This document shows positions 8,370-16,412 of a stretch of 64,000 nt of DNA, one piece after another (positions within the stretch are counted from its first letter, which is position 1; every line of letters starts with the position of its first letter). The stretch lies in NCBI GenBank assembly GCA_024635755.1, contig JAGXIF010000031.1, positions 1 through 64,000 on the forward strand. The letters run 5' to 3'. The notes under the pieces were generated by a model. The model worked only from the letters and a program-made list of their open reading frames with translations, made no database searches and had not been told where the DNA came from. The translations under genes were made by a program, and so were the position numbers. Source of the DNA: Halothiobacillus sp. GTDB taxonomy: Bacteria > Pseudomonadota > Gammaproteobacteria > Halothiobacillales > Halothiobacillaceae.

Positions 8370-9317
8370 TCAGCCGGCGACGATCAGGCCTAGGATCATC
8401 AGGCTGCCGTAGGCCAGCGTGGCGATCACCGTGGTGCGCAGCGCGCCCCGTAATCGACTCGGCTCTTTGTAGTGCCGCCAAAGGAGGGCGGCGGCCGTCA
8501 GGGTCAGGGGCAGGGTGGCCCACACGAGCAAGGTGGCAGTGGGGAGACGTCCGGTCGCGACCAGGGCCGGTGGCAGCAGGTAGGCCCCCGCGGTGATCGC
8601 GAGGTAGAGATATCGGGCGCGGGCCTGCCCCAGGCGCACCACCCAGTGTCGCTTGCCCGCCTTGCGGTCGGCACGCAGGTCAGGGAACTGGTTGATTAGA
8701 AGTAGATTGGCCGCGATCAGGGCGAAACCTAGGCCGGCCCAGGCAGGTAGCGGATGCATCATGCCGCGCTGGACCAAGTCGGCCCCGACGGGCATCAACA
8801 TCCCGAAGCCGAGGGCCGCCGTCAGCTCGCCCAAACCGTGTCGGTTGAGTGCCAGTGGCGGGGCCGAATAGGCCCATCCCAGAATAATGCCGACTAGCCC
8901 CAGCCAGAGCAGCGGCATGCCGCCGCGTATCAGTAGGCTGGTCCCGACCACGATCGTGATGCCGTAGAGGACCCAGGCCAGTCGCTGCGTTTCCTGTCGG
9001 GTCATCGCGCCGTTCTGGATCATGCGACTGCCGCCGGTGAATGGAAAAACCCGGTCGCGGTTGTTCGGGTCGGTCCCGTTGAGATCGTCGATGTAGTCGT
9101 TGTGGACGTTGACGGCGGCGTGCAGGAGAGCGGCACCGATGAGGGTCAGTCCGGCCCAGGCCGGGGCGATTGCCAGGCCGCTTGCGTGGCTCGCGGCCAG
9201 GCCGATGCCGACGGCAACCACGGCAAGCAGGAGGAATGCCGGTCGGGTTGCCAGGAACCAGCGTCGAATTGGTTGTCGGGCAAGTCGGGCGCTGTCAGGT
9301 TCGCCGGGTGCTGTCAC
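8370..9317 (-). CDS. UbiA-family membrane prenyltransferase (MenA-like)
   Basis: The 315-residue protein is highly hydrophobic, with about eight to nine predicted membrane helices. It carries both Asp-rich motifs of the UbiA superfamily: NVHNDYIDD (NxxxDxxxD) near residue 90 and DLRADRKAGKR (DxxxD) near 210. The order resembles 1,4-dihydroxy-2-naphthoate polyprenyltransferase (MenA) more than UbiA, but the aromatic substrate cannot be settled from sequence alone. It is convergent with rlmD, with a 29-bp gap. No other quinone genes are nearby. Confidence 0.78.
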   Translation of the reverse strand: MTAPGEPDSARLARQPIRRWFLATRPAFLLLAVVAVGIGLAASHASGLAIAPAWAGLTLIGAALLHAAVNVHNDYIDDLNGTDPNNRDRVFPFTGGSRMIQNGAMTRQETQRLAWVLYGITIVVGTSLLIRGGMPLLWLGLVGIILGWAYSAPPLALNRHGLGELTAALGFGMLMPVGADLVQRGMMHPLPAWAGLGFALIAANLLLINQFPDLRADRKAGKRHWVVRLGQARARYLYLAITAGAYLLPPALVATGRLPTATLLVWATLPLTLTAAALLWRHYKEPSRLRGALRTTVIATLAYGSLMILGLIVAG

Positions 9318-9384
9318 GGTCGGTTTCCGGGGCCGAATGAACGAGGCCTCACTTTACCGCAGTACCGTCAAGCCAAGTTGGCCA

Positions 9385-9413
9385 TTGTCACGGGGCGGCG
9401 ATTTGGTTAGAAT
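9385..9413 (+). promoter_or_regulatory. Strong sigma70 promoter for the tRNA-Ser pair
   Basis: TTGTCA (9385-9390), a 17-bp spacer and TAGAAT (9408-9413) form a near-consensus promoter. The downstream sequence is GC-rich (GCGCCC), the kind of discriminator found at stringently controlled stable-RNA promoters. The first tRNA starts at 9445. Confidence 0.75.
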
Positions 9414-9444
9414 CTGCGCCCTTGCTGACCCGCGGGTCAGGAAC

Positions 9445-9535
<91 letters not shown>

Positions 9536-9597
9536 GTTTCATAGCAGCCCGGGGTGTCCCGGGCCCACGACACGGTCCTGCCGTGTCGTTCCCGTTT

Positions 9598-9688
9598 GGA
9601 GAGGTGCCGGAGCGGTCGAACGGGGCGGTCTCGAAAACCGTTGACCCCCTCGCGGGGTCCCAGGGTTCGAATCCCTGCCTCTCCGCCA
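9598..9688 (+). tRNA. tRNA-Ser (anticodon CGA)
   Basis: A second class II serine tRNA 62 bp downstream of the first. Acceptor GGAGAGG/CCTCTCC, anticodon stem GCGGT/ACCGT around loop CTCGAAA (anticodon CGA), a long variable arm (GACCCC...GGGGTC) and encoded CCA. It reads UCG and probably shares the upstream promoter. Confidence 0.96.
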
Positions 9689-9719
9689 AACACGCCAGTC
9701 CAGGATTACTGGACACACA

Positions 9720-9752
9720 GCGCCTGTCGGCTCATGCCGCAGGCGCTTTTTT
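9720..9752 (+). terminator. Rho-independent terminator of the tRNA-Ser unit
   Basis: A stem GCGCCTG/CAGGCGC, extended by CGG/CCG inside, encloses a short loop and is followed by six T residues. It lies 32 bp after the second tRNA-Ser. Confidence 0.88.
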
Positions 9753-9784
9753 GTGAGGGGCCATCGTCCGCGATGCCCGTCCCT

Positions 9785-10642
9785 TCAGTTCTCGGGCCTC
9801 GATGTCCCTTCGACGCAGACGCGGTTTCGGCCGGATTGCTTGGCGCAGTAGAGTTCTTGGTCGGCCCGCTCCAACAGGGCCGACACGGATTCCCCTGTCC
9901 GGTGAGTGGCGACCCCGGCGCTTATCGTGACGCTCAGCATGGAATGGTCGGCGCTGATTTCCGTCTTCTCCACGGCTTGCCGGATTCGCTCCGCACACTG
10001 TCTGGCTTCCTCAAGCCCTTCGCCCGGCAAAAAGACGGCCAGTTCCTCCCCTCCGAAGCGCACCGGGATGTCACCGGCACGGATCTGCTCGCGCACGAGG
10101 GTGCCAATATGGGCAAGCACCCGGTCGCCCGCGAGGTGACCGTAACGATCGTTGACCCGCTTGAAGTGGTCTAGGTCGAGCATGACCATCGAGAACCCCT
10201 GGTCGGGATGGCGGTCGTGCAAGGCGACAAGCGGCGGAATGGCATCCTTCATGTACAGCCGGGTAAACAGATCGGTCAGCGGGTCACGTATTGCGGTGCG
10301 CAGCATCTGCGCCCTATTCGCCTCGCGTAGTACCAGCACCACGCCCGTCATCGCGATCGCCAGGGCGATGGCGCCGCCCAGTGCGATGTAGGCCAGTAAG
10401 AGCGGCATGGAGGCGTCGGCGGAGGTGTAGAAGGTGATTCGCCAGTCGGTGCCCGGGACCCGTATCGTGGAGACGCCGACGTGCTCGCCCGGGTGCATCA
10501 GGAACGAATGCTGTTCGGTTTCGGGTCGCACCCGGTAGGGAGTGGGCATGACCCTGGGGCGAATGCCCTCGTAACGACGCTCCTCCTTCAGTCGATCCAG
10601 TGTGATGTCGGAAAGTGGGTGACGGCTCAGATGCAGCCATTC
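9785..10642 (-). pseudogene. 3' half of a prophage-split membrane diguanylate cyclase (GGDEF part)
   Basis: This frame encodes the end of a periplasmic sensor domain (WLHLSRHPLSD; HVGVSTIRVPGTDWRIT), one membrane helix (LLLAYIALGGAIALAIAMTGVVLVL) and a GGDEF domain with DPLTDLFTRLY, LDLDHFKRVNDRYGH and active-site RFGGEEL. No start codon lies upstream in the frame before a TAA at 10645-10643; an ATG at 10549 could still give a 254-residue membrane GGDEF protein. The missing N-terminus is at 47354-48018, beyond the prophage. Across one copy of CATTC the two parts join in frame as ...REEWLHLS..., giving 505 residues. Confidence 0.93.
10638..10642. repeat. Left target-site duplication (CATTC)
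   Basis: CATTC at the left prophage edge is matched by CATTC at 47354-47358. Five-bp duplications are characteristic of Mu-type transposition. One copy plus the flanking host DNA restores the interrupted reading frame exactly. Confidence 0.93.
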
Positions 10643-10652
10643 TGTGACTTAA

Positions 10653-10697
10653 CGGGAGAGTCTGCGTAGGTGGGAAGAACAGGGATTTGGTGCGATG
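10653..10697 (+). promoter_or_regulatory. Left-end transposase-binding sites L1 and L2 (proposed)
   Basis: Two inward-facing copies of a 17-bp motif lie here. L1 starts at 10653, 11 bp from the left terminus, and matches R1 at 12 of 17 positions. L2 (10681-10697) matches R2 at 13 of 17. The equal 11-bp offset of L1 and R1 from their ends supports transposase recognition. Confidence 0.6.
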
Positions 10698-10781
10698 AAG
10701 TGGGACGAATGTCGTCGTGGCGCGGTTAGTGCCATGGCTGCGCACTCAATTTGTAGACATCGCGTGGAAACCGGATTTTGC

Positions 10782-10807
10782 AGGCCCCTCAATCGAGGGG
10801 CTTTTTT
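10782..10807 (+). terminator. Rho-independent terminator inside the prophage left end
   Basis: The stem GCCCCTC/GAGGGGC with loop AATC is followed by six T residues, reading rightward. It would stop transcription entering the prophage from the host side. It has no T tract in the leftward direction and so should not stop repressor transcripts. Confidence 0.75.
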
Positions 10808-10810
10808 GTG

Positions 10811-10827
10811 CGCGATTGTTTGCGCGG
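10811..10827 (+). promoter_or_regulatory. Left-end transposase-binding site L3 (proposed)
   Basis: CGCGATTGTTTGCGCGG differs from the right-end site R1 at one of 17 positions and also points inward. It lies 169-185 bp from the left terminus, similar to the distal left site in Mu. It sits just beyond the 3' end of the repressor gene. Confidence 0.68.
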
Positions 10828-10828
10828 C

Positions 10829-11668
10829 TCACCCCATCGGGCCGGCGTGCCAGATCACCTTGCCTATCACCTTCAGCTCCCCATCACCCAGGTGGGCCGT
10901 AAATGGCTCGTACGCGCGGTTTGAACTCATCACCTTCACCTGGTCGCCAGGCAGACGTTGTAGGCGCTTGACCGCTACCTGGTGATCGATCTGCACCACG
11001 TAGATCCCATCGCGCGGCACCCGGTTGGCGAACGAGGTGTCGACCATGACGATCTCGCCGTCGTGCAGGTCGGGCTCCATCGAATCACCGCGCACGTAGA
11101 TGAGGTGGAGATCTGCCGGGTTGGCGTGGATGTCGCGGTGGATCCAATCGCGGCGGAACGAGAGCTGCGTCGCGATCTCCTCGCGCTCGATGTAGGAGCC
11201 GTCGCCAGCGCAGGCCTCGACGTTGTACAGCGGGATGGTGGCGAACTCTTCCGGATGAGCGCAGTAGTCACCCTTAGTCAGGAACGGGGCTATCCGGTGC
11301 AAAAGCCGTTCGGTGGCATCTTCTGGCAAGTGGATCTCTATTTCGTCCGGACCCACATCGGCGCCCGATTCTTGCGCGATCTCAAGTAGGCACTGGTCTA
11401 CAGCATCGGTGATCGATGGGTCCCGGTTGATATTGCCAGGCAGCTTTCGCTGGGCATCGGCAAGCAACATCTCTCCTTTCCCTGCCAGCAGCCAGTCCGC
11501 GCTGTAGCCAGCCTCCATGAGCCGGGAAAGGAAGTCTGCGTCCGGAACGCGGTCACCACGTTCGTAGTTTCCCCAGGAGTTTTTGTGGACCCCGCACTCT
11601 GCTGCGATCGAAGCCTGACTTCGATCACCCCGTATGTGTTTCAGACGATCGCCGATCGTGGTTGTCAC
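10829..11668 (-). CDS. Phage repressor, XRE helix-turn-helix plus S24/LexA-type peptidase domain
   Basis: This is the prophage immunity repressor. The 279-residue protein has an N-terminal HTH (DRLKHIRGDRSQASIAAECG) and a C-terminal S24 domain with catalytic Ser in GDSMEPDL, Lys in VAVKRLQR and a probable Ala-Gly cleavage site in EACAGDG. RecA-stimulated self-cleavage, and hence SOS induction, is expected from the family. The GTG at 11668 is preferred over an upstream TTG because AGGAG sits 6 bp before it. The gene is divergent from ner, as c is in Mu, and transcription runs toward the left end. Confidence 0.9.
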   Translation of the reverse strand: MTTTIGDRLKHIRGDRSQASIAAECGVHKNSWGNYERGDRVPDADFLSRLMEAGYSADWLLAGKGEMLLADAQRKLPGNINRDPSITDAVDQCLLEIAQESGADVGPDEIEIHLPEDATERLLHRIAPFLTKGDYCAHPEEFATIPLYNVEACAGDGSYIEREEIATQLSFRRDWIHRDIHANPADLHLIYVRGDSMEPDLHDGEIVMVDTSFANRVPRDGIYVVQIDHQVAVKRLQRLPGDQVKVMSSNRAYEPFTAHLGDGELKVIGKVIWHAGPMG

Positions 11669-11680
11669 TTGAGTCTCCTG

Positions 11681-11704
11681 AAGTAGCAACTGTGGTTGCT
11701 ACTT
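11681..11704. promoter_or_regulatory. Perfect 24-bp palindrome, probable repressor operator
   Basis: Half-sites AAGTAGCAAC and GTTGCTACTT are perfect reverse complements separated by TGTG. The palindrome lies in the repressor 5' leader, just upstream of its ribosome-binding site, within the divergent repressor-ner region. It is the obvious candidate for autoregulatory binding. Confidence 0.72.
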
Positions 11705-11808
11705 GAACAACAAGGGCAAACTAGCCGAAAGCCCGGTTATAAAACAATAAGTTACGAATATCGCGCCGACGGTAAACCTCAATCGTAAGCAGAAACCCAC
11801 AAAAGGGG

Positions 11809-11836
11809 TTGACGAGACACACGAACGGGTTTAATG
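11809..11836 (+). promoter_or_regulatory. Probable early promoter for ner and the transposition genes
   Basis: TTGACG (11809-11814) is followed after 15-16 bp by TTTAAT/TTAATG (11830-11836). It points rightward into ner and lies in the AT-rich divergent region. The -10 nearly overlaps the first possible ner start, so the downstream ATG at 11846 would be leaderless or nearly so. Confidence 0.55.
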
Positions 11837-11845
11837 TCCACTCCC

Positions 11846-12208
11846 ATGAAGCAGATAGACAGCACCACCCGCCAGCTCTTCAACGACCCCGCCAAGCGGC
11901 GGGCGTGGGTGAAGTACCAGATCCACATGCAGGGGCGAACAATGGCAGCTGTGGCCGAGGAAGCCGGCGTTGAACGCCAGACCCTGTACCAGGCCTTCCA
12001 GCGCAGCTATCCGCGCATGGAGAAGGTGATCGCCGATGCCGTCGGTATCGAGCCGGCCGTGCTGTGGCCGGAGCGGTATGACGAGCACGGCCTGCCTCTC
12101 TACCGCATGGGGCGACCGAAACGTTCCCGCCTGAAAAAGTGTACTTCCAAAAGTAAGCGTAACAGCGCCCCGGCCGGGCGCAACGTCCAGACGCGGGCGG
12201 TGAGCTGA
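11846..12208 (+). CDS. ner: Ner-like DNA-binding regulator
   Basis: The product (120 residues from the ATG at 11846) has the Ner/Nlp-type helix-turn-helix: WVKYQIHMQGRTMAAVAEEA then VERQTLYQAFQRSYPRMEK and IGIEPAVLWPERY-like end. Ner represses early and repressor promoters in Mu during lytic growth. Its position, divergent from the S24 repressor and first in the early operon, matches Mu. An earlier ATG at 11834 would add four residues but overlaps the promoter -10. The C-terminus is a basic Lys/Arg-rich tail longer than Mu Ner. Confidence 0.85.
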   Translation: MKQIDSTTRQLFNDPAKRRAWVKYQIHMQGRTMAAVAEEAGVERQTLYQAFQRSYPRMEKVIADAVGIEPAVLWPERYDEHGLPLYRMGRPKRSRLKKCTSKSKRNSAPAGRNVQTRAVS

Positions 12209-12209
12209 C

Positions 12210-12644
12210 ATGGGCCGTGATCCGCACACCCCCGACCTGTTCGAGGTGCCGCATCCGGTGCCGACATTGCCGGCATCGATGGATTACCGGCGGGAGATGG
12301 CGGCGCTGGTGGCGCACGTACTGAAGGCCGCGGACGGCGATCGGCACGAGATTGCCTCTCGAATGACCCGGCTGGCGGGAGTCGAGGTGTCGAAATACAT
12401 GCTGGACGCCTGGTCCAGCGAGGCCCGTGAGGCCTACAACATGCCGACCTGGGCGGCCCCCGTGCTCGAGGCGGCCTGCGAGAGCTACCTGGTTACCCAA
12501 TGGCTCGCGCAGAAGCGCGGCGCCCAAATGCTGATCGGGCGTGAGGCGCTGACGGCCGAGCTTGGCCGACTGGAGCGCTCCCGGGAAGAAGCGAACCAAC
12601 GGATTCGGGCGCTGAAAAAACAAATGGGACAGGAGGGTGCGTGA
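12210..12644 (+). CDS. Early phage protein of unknown function preceding the transposase
   Basis: This 144-residue protein sits between Ner and the transposase, a place where B3/D3112-like phages carry a similar small protein. Visible features are a conserved-looking central region (MTRLAGVEVSKYMLDAWSSE) and a C-terminal heptad-rich helix (ALTAELGRLERSREEANQRI) likely to form a coiled coil. No catalytic motif is recognised. Its TGA overlaps the next ATG (TGATG), implying translational coupling to the transposase. Confidence 0.72.
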   Translation: MGRDPHTPDLFEVPHPVPTLPASMDYRREMAALVAHVLKAADGDRHEIASRMTRLAGVEVSKYMLDAWSSEAREAYNMPTWAAPVLEAACESYLVTQWLAQKRGAQMLIGREALTAELGRLERSREEANQRIRALKKQMGQEGA

Positions 12645-14689
12645 TGACTAACCGTACCTTTACCGCAAGGGAGATCGCCGAGGCGATCGGTGTCAGCCCG
12701 CAAGCCATAAAGAAGCGTGCGAACCGCGAAGGATGGGCGTTCGAGGAAGCCACCGGGCGCGGCGGCAAGCGCCGCCTCTACCGCCTGACGGACCTACCGC
12801 GCGAAGTCGTCATGCGACTCACGCTGGACACAAGCGCACCCGCTCCGGCCGACGGGACGCTGCCGGCCACCAAAGGAGCCAACCTGCCGGCCGCCGAGGA
12901 GGTCAGCCAACGGCAATTGCGCGTGGCTTGGGCTCGGGCCGGCCTGTGCCGGGCGGTGAATCGCCTGGTGGCCGAGGCTGGTTTCTCCGTGAGCGCCGCC
13001 TGCCGGCACATCGCCGACGACGTGCGTGCCGGCATCGCGCCGGAGAATGTAATGCGACTGGCTAGCGAGGCCAACGACCGTCCGCGCGCCGGCGGCGGGG
13101 TTTCCCCGCGAGGCCTGCTGGGCTGGCACAAGCAATTCCGCCTCCAGGGCGAGCGCGCCCTGATTCCCGGTAGGCGACGCAAGGATCTTTCAGTGCCGTC
13201 ATGGGCAGGCGCTTTCCTGCGCCATTACCAGTTGCCGACCAAGCCGTCCGTAGCGGATGCGTACCGGGCCTTCAAACGCGACGTAAAGCACCCACCGAGC
13301 ATCCATCAGGTGCGCCGTTTCCTGGCCAAGCTATCGCCGGAGGCTCGCGAACGGGGTCGTATGGGGCCGCGCGAGATTCGCAACATCCTTCCCTACCGGG
13401 ATCGGGCTTTCAAGCACCTGGTGCCGAACGACATCTGGACGGCCGATGGACACACCTTCGATGCCGAGATCGCCCATCCGATGTTCGAGGGGAAGCTGTT
13501 TCGGCCGGAGATCACCACGTTCATGGACCTGCGCACCCGGCGGATTGTCGGCTGGAGCGTGGATCTCGCCGAGTCGGCCATCGCCGTTCTCGACGGCCTG
13601 CGCGACGGCATAGGCCGTTGCGGCATCCCGGCCATGCTGTACGTCGACAACGGCTCGGGCTATGCCAACGAGACGGTGAGGGATGTGGTCGACCGCATCG
13701 GGATCACGATGACTCATTCCTTGCCGTACCGCTCCCAGTCACGCGGTGCGATCGAGCGAGCCCAGCAGGTCTGGACCCGCCTGGCCAAGCGCCTGCCGAG
13801 CTACATCGGTGCGGACATGGACAAGGAGGCCGGCACGCGGGTGCACAAGATCACCCGGAAGGCACTCAAGGAAGGGGTAGCCCACCGCGCCATCATCGGC
13901 TGGGACGTGTTCCTTGAGATGGCCGAACAGGCCGTCGCCGAATACAACGCCCTGGTCCACAGCACGCTGAAAGCGAGCCCGGATGGCGTATGGGCGCAGT
14001 TCGTGGCTAACGGCTGGAGCGCGGAGACGGTCGATGCCGAGATGCTGGACATCCTCTGCCGCCCGCAGATCGAACGGAAGACGAACCGCGGTCGCGTGAC
14101 GCTGTTCAACCGAATCTATGCGAGCGACTCGCTGGCTCACCACCACGGCGACGAGGTGCTGGTCGGCTACGACCTGCGTGACGCCAGCCGGGTATGGGTA
14201 CACGACCTCTCCGGTCAATTGATCTGCGTGGCCGAGAAGGATGCGCACCAGACCAAGTACATGCCGGACGACCGGATGGCCGAGGCGCAGGAGAGGCGCA
14301 CCAAGGCCCAGCTGGGCCGACTCGGCACCAAGATCGAGAACACCACCGGCCAGCGGGTCGTTTCCATCCAGCTCGAGCACCAACCGGCCCGCACGATCGA
14401 GGGCGTGCTTGGCCCGCAGGTCATCGAAGCCGCGCCGGTCGAGGCCGAGCGCCTCGAGGAAGCGCGTGCCCGGATGCTGGCCGCCGAGCCGGAAATCGAG
14501 TGGGCCTCCGATCCGATGGGGCGATGGAAGCAATACCAGGAATGGTCAGGCCGAGATGACCTGACCGACGAGCAACGTCGCTGGGTAGCTCACTACCCGA
14601 CGACTGCCGAGTTCCGCCGGACGGCGGAGTTCTACGCGGACTTTGCGCCGCAAAAAAAAACCGCCCAACGGTGCGGCAACACCGTGTGA
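12644..14689 (+). CDS. MuA-like DDE transposase
   Basis: The product (681 residues) catalyses phage integration and replicative transposition. The N-terminus has a Mu-type winged HTH (FTAREIAEAIGVSPQAIKKR; GKRRLYRLTDLP). The catalytic core shows the three acidic residues in IWTADGHTFD, LYVDNGSGYAN and SRGAIERAQQVW, followed by the Mu C-terminal region. The length is close to MuA (663). GTG at 12641 is an alternative start. The last codons contain an A9 run directly followed by a hairpin (see findings). Confidence 0.94.
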   Translation: MTNRTFTAREIAEAIGVSPQAIKKRANREGWAFEEATGRGGKRRLYRLTDLPREVVMRLTLDTSAPAPADGTLPATKGANLPAAEEVSQRQLRVAWARAGLCRAVNRLVAEAGFSVSAACRHIADDVRAGIAPENVMRLASEANDRPRAGGGVSPRGLLGWHKQFRLQGERALIPGRRRKDLSVPSWAGAFLRHYQLPTKPSVADAYRAFKRDVKHPPSIHQVRRFLAKLSPEARERGRMGPREIRNILPYRDRAFKHLVPNDIWTADGHTFDAEIAHPMFEGKLFRPEITTFMDLRTRRIVGWSVDLAESAIAVLDGLRDGIGRCGIPAMLYVDNGSGYANETVRDVVDRIGITMTHSLPYRSQSRGAIERAQQVWTRLAKRLPSYIGADMDKEAGTRVHKITRKALKEGVAHRAIIGWDVFLEMAEQAVAEYNALVHSTLKASPDGVWAQFVANGWSAETVDAEMLDILCRPQIERKTNRGRVTLFNRIYASDSLAHHHGDEVLVGYDLRDASRVWVHDLSGQLICVAEKDAHQTKYMPDDRMAEAQERRTKAQLGRLGTKIENTTGQRVVSIQLEHQPARTIEGVLGPQVIEAAPVEAERLEEARARMLAAEPEIEWASDPMGRWKQYQEWSGRDDLTDEQRRWVAHYPTTAEFRRTAEFYADFAPQKKTAQRCGNTV

Positions 14690-14696
14690 TGGGCGG
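14652..14696. promoter_or_regulatory. A9 run plus stem-loop across the transposase stop codon
   Basis: Nine A residues (14652-14660) are directly followed by an inverted repeat: CCGCCCA and ACGGTG pair with CACCGT and TGGGCGG (14661-14696). Rightward there is no T tract. Leftward it would read as a terminator with nine U residues. One extra A would move translation into a frame that stops at 14713-14715, overlapping the muB start. Confidence 0.5.
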
Positions 14697-14711
14697 GGAA
14701 CAAAGGAGTAA

Positions 14712-15467
14712 ATGAAGACTATGAGTGTAGCAAGCGAAATCCTCCCGCAACAGAGTGCGACGCCGATCGCACCACTGCAGAACGTGGTGCTGATGTGGCA
14801 GGCGCTGGACGGGGCCATGCACCGCCCCGAGCACCTGCCGGGCATGGTCGCCGTCTACGGCCCCTCCGGCGTGGGCAAGTCCATGGCCGCCGCCTGGTCG
14901 GCGAACAAGGCGCGGGCCTACTACGTCGAGCTGCGCAGCACCTGGACCAAGAAGGCCATGATCGAGGCCCTGTGCCGCGAGATGGGCATGCCGCCGGCGC
15001 GGACCATCTACCAGGGCGTCGACCAGATTGCCGAGCAGCTGGCCCTCTCCGGGCGGCCGCTGATCGTCGACGAGGCCGACTACCTGGTCAAGAAATCCAA
15101 CGTCGAGATGATCCGCGACATCTACGAGTCTTCGCACGGCACCGTGCTGCTGATCGGCGAGGAAGCCCTGCCACAAAAGCTCGGCCGCTGGGAGCGGTTC
15201 CACAACCGAATCCTGGACTGGGTGCCTGCGCAGCTGTGCAACCTCGACGACGCCCGAGCCATGGCCAGCGCATACAACTGGGTGAACGTCGAACAGGACC
15301 TGCTCGAAGAGATCCTTCGCCAGAGCCACGGCATCACCCGCCGCGTGGCGGTCAACCTGCACAAGATCGCCTCCGTTACCCGCACTGAAGGCTGGGAAAG
15401 CGTCGATCGCGCCCGCTGGGGAAAGCGTGGTTTCTACACCGGCCAGGCGCCGGTACGGGGGCGCTGA
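14712..15467 (+). CDS. MuB-like AAA+ ATPase, transposition target activator
   Basis: MuB-type ATPases bind target DNA, deliver it to the transposase and confer target immunity. The 251-residue protein has Walker A GPSGVGKS near residue 50, Walker B PLIVDEADYLV near 120 and an LLIGEEALP sensor-1-like strand. It lacks the long N-terminal DNA-binding extension of Mu B (312 residues), as in B3-like phages. The start at 14712 follows AAGGAG closely; ATG 14721 is possible. It is the partner of the upstream transposase. Confidence 0.9.
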   Translation: MKTMSVASEILPQQSATPIAPLQNVVLMWQALDGAMHRPEHLPGMVAVYGPSGVGKSMAAAWSANKARAYYVELRSTWTKKAMIEALCREMGMPPARTIYQGVDQIAEQLALSGRPLIVDEADYLVKKSNVEMIRDIYESSHGTVLLIGEEALPQKLGRWERFHNRILDWVPAQLCNLDDARAMASAYNWVNVEQDLLEEILRQSHGITRRVAVNLHKIASVTRTEGWESVDRARWGKRGFYTGQAPVRGR

Positions 15468-15468
15468 G

Positions 15469-16047
15469 ATGGCGCGCTCCCCGATCAACGAAACCCGAGC
15501 CGCGGACCTGCCGCGCGATCGCGATGCCCTGTGGGCCGAGATTCGACAGCGCCGGAGGTTCACCTTCCGCGACCTCTACCTTGACTCGCATATGGATCAG
15601 CGCTCCATCCGGGTATTCCTCCAGGGGCTGACCCGCGCCGGGATCCTCGAGCGGGACGGCAAGCGCTACCACCTGGCGCGCGACATGGGGCACGAGACCC
15701 CGCGCGTGCGCACCGACGGCAGCATCGTCCCGCCGACCAAGAGCGAGCGCGTCTGGCGGTCGGTCAAGATCCTGGGCACGTTCACCGCCGACGAGATCGT
15801 GACCGCCAGCACGGACGAGACCTCCGGCCCGACCCGCAGCTACGTCCGTGACTACCTCAAGAATCTGCATCACGCGGGCTACCTGCGGGTCGCCTCCCCG
15901 TCACATCCCGGCCAGCTGGCGCGGTACGCGCTGATCCCCGCGATGTGGACCGGGCCACGTCCACCGATGGTTCAGCGCCTCAATCAGGTTTTTGATCCCA
16001 ACCTCAACCGAGTGATCTGGCGCCAGTCGCAGGGGGGTGAGTCATGA
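15469..16047 (+). CDS. Early phage protein with two winged-helix-like regions
   Basis: The 192-residue product starts at the ATG one base after the ATPase stop. Two repeated winged-helix-like segments are suggested: FTFRDLYLDSHMDQRSIRVF with LTRAGILERDGKRYHLA, and GTFTADEIVTAST with YLKNLHHAGYLRVAS. Such proteins bind DNA, but no target is known. It belongs to the early operon and overlaps the next gene by 4 bp (ATGA). Confidence 0.68.
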   Translation: MARSPINETRAADLPRDRDALWAEIRQRRRFTFRDLYLDSHMDQRSIRVFLQGLTRAGILERDGKRYHLARDMGHETPRVRTDGSIVPPTKSERVWRSVKILGTFTADEIVTASTDETSGPTRSYVRDYLKNLHHAGYLRVASPSHPGQLARYALIPAMWTGPRPPMVQRLNQVFDPNLNRVIWRQSQGGES

Positions 16048-16412
16048 CCCGTGCACTCGCCATCGCGACCGAGTTCTGGGGCGACGCCATGCCGGACTGG
16101 ATCCGCATCCTCGCCGCCGAGGTCGACGCCCGCAGCCAGCGCGCCGTGGCCGAGGCCATGGGCTACTCGCCAGCGGTGATTTCCCAGGTGTTGAAGGGGC
16201 GTTACCAGGGCAATACGGACCGCGTACGCAGCGCGGTGATGGGTGCGTTTGCCGGCGCCACCGTGGCCTGCCCGGTGCTGGGCGACCTGCCGCAGCAGGA
16301 TTGCCTGCGTCACCAGCGCGCGCCTTTCAGCCCCACCAATCCGATGCGCGTGCGGCTGTACCGGGCCTGCCATGGCCATTGCCCGCACCGTCACCAGGAG
16401 AAGTCGTCATGA
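16044..16412 (+). CDS. Small helix-turn-helix phage protein
   Basis: The 122-residue product contains a Cro/XRE-like helix-turn-helix (SQRAVAEAMGYSPAVISQVL, then KGRYQGN). The C-terminal half has several Cys and His residues (ACPVL, DCLRHQR, RACHGHCPHRH) that might bind metal. It overlaps its neighbours by 4 bp on both sides, so it is translated as part of the early operon. Its regulatory target is not evident. Confidence 0.68.
   Translation: MTRALAIATEFWGDAMPDWIRILAAEVDARSQRAVAEAMGYSPAVISQVLKGRYQGNTDRVRSAVMGAFAGATVACPVLGDLPQQDCLRHQRAPFSPTNPMRVRLYRACHGHCPHRHQEKSS

Noticed and set aside
10681-10985. Small rightward open frames at the prophage left end
   Set aside because: They cross the transposase sites, the terminator hairpin and the repressor gene in antisense; no family resemblance.
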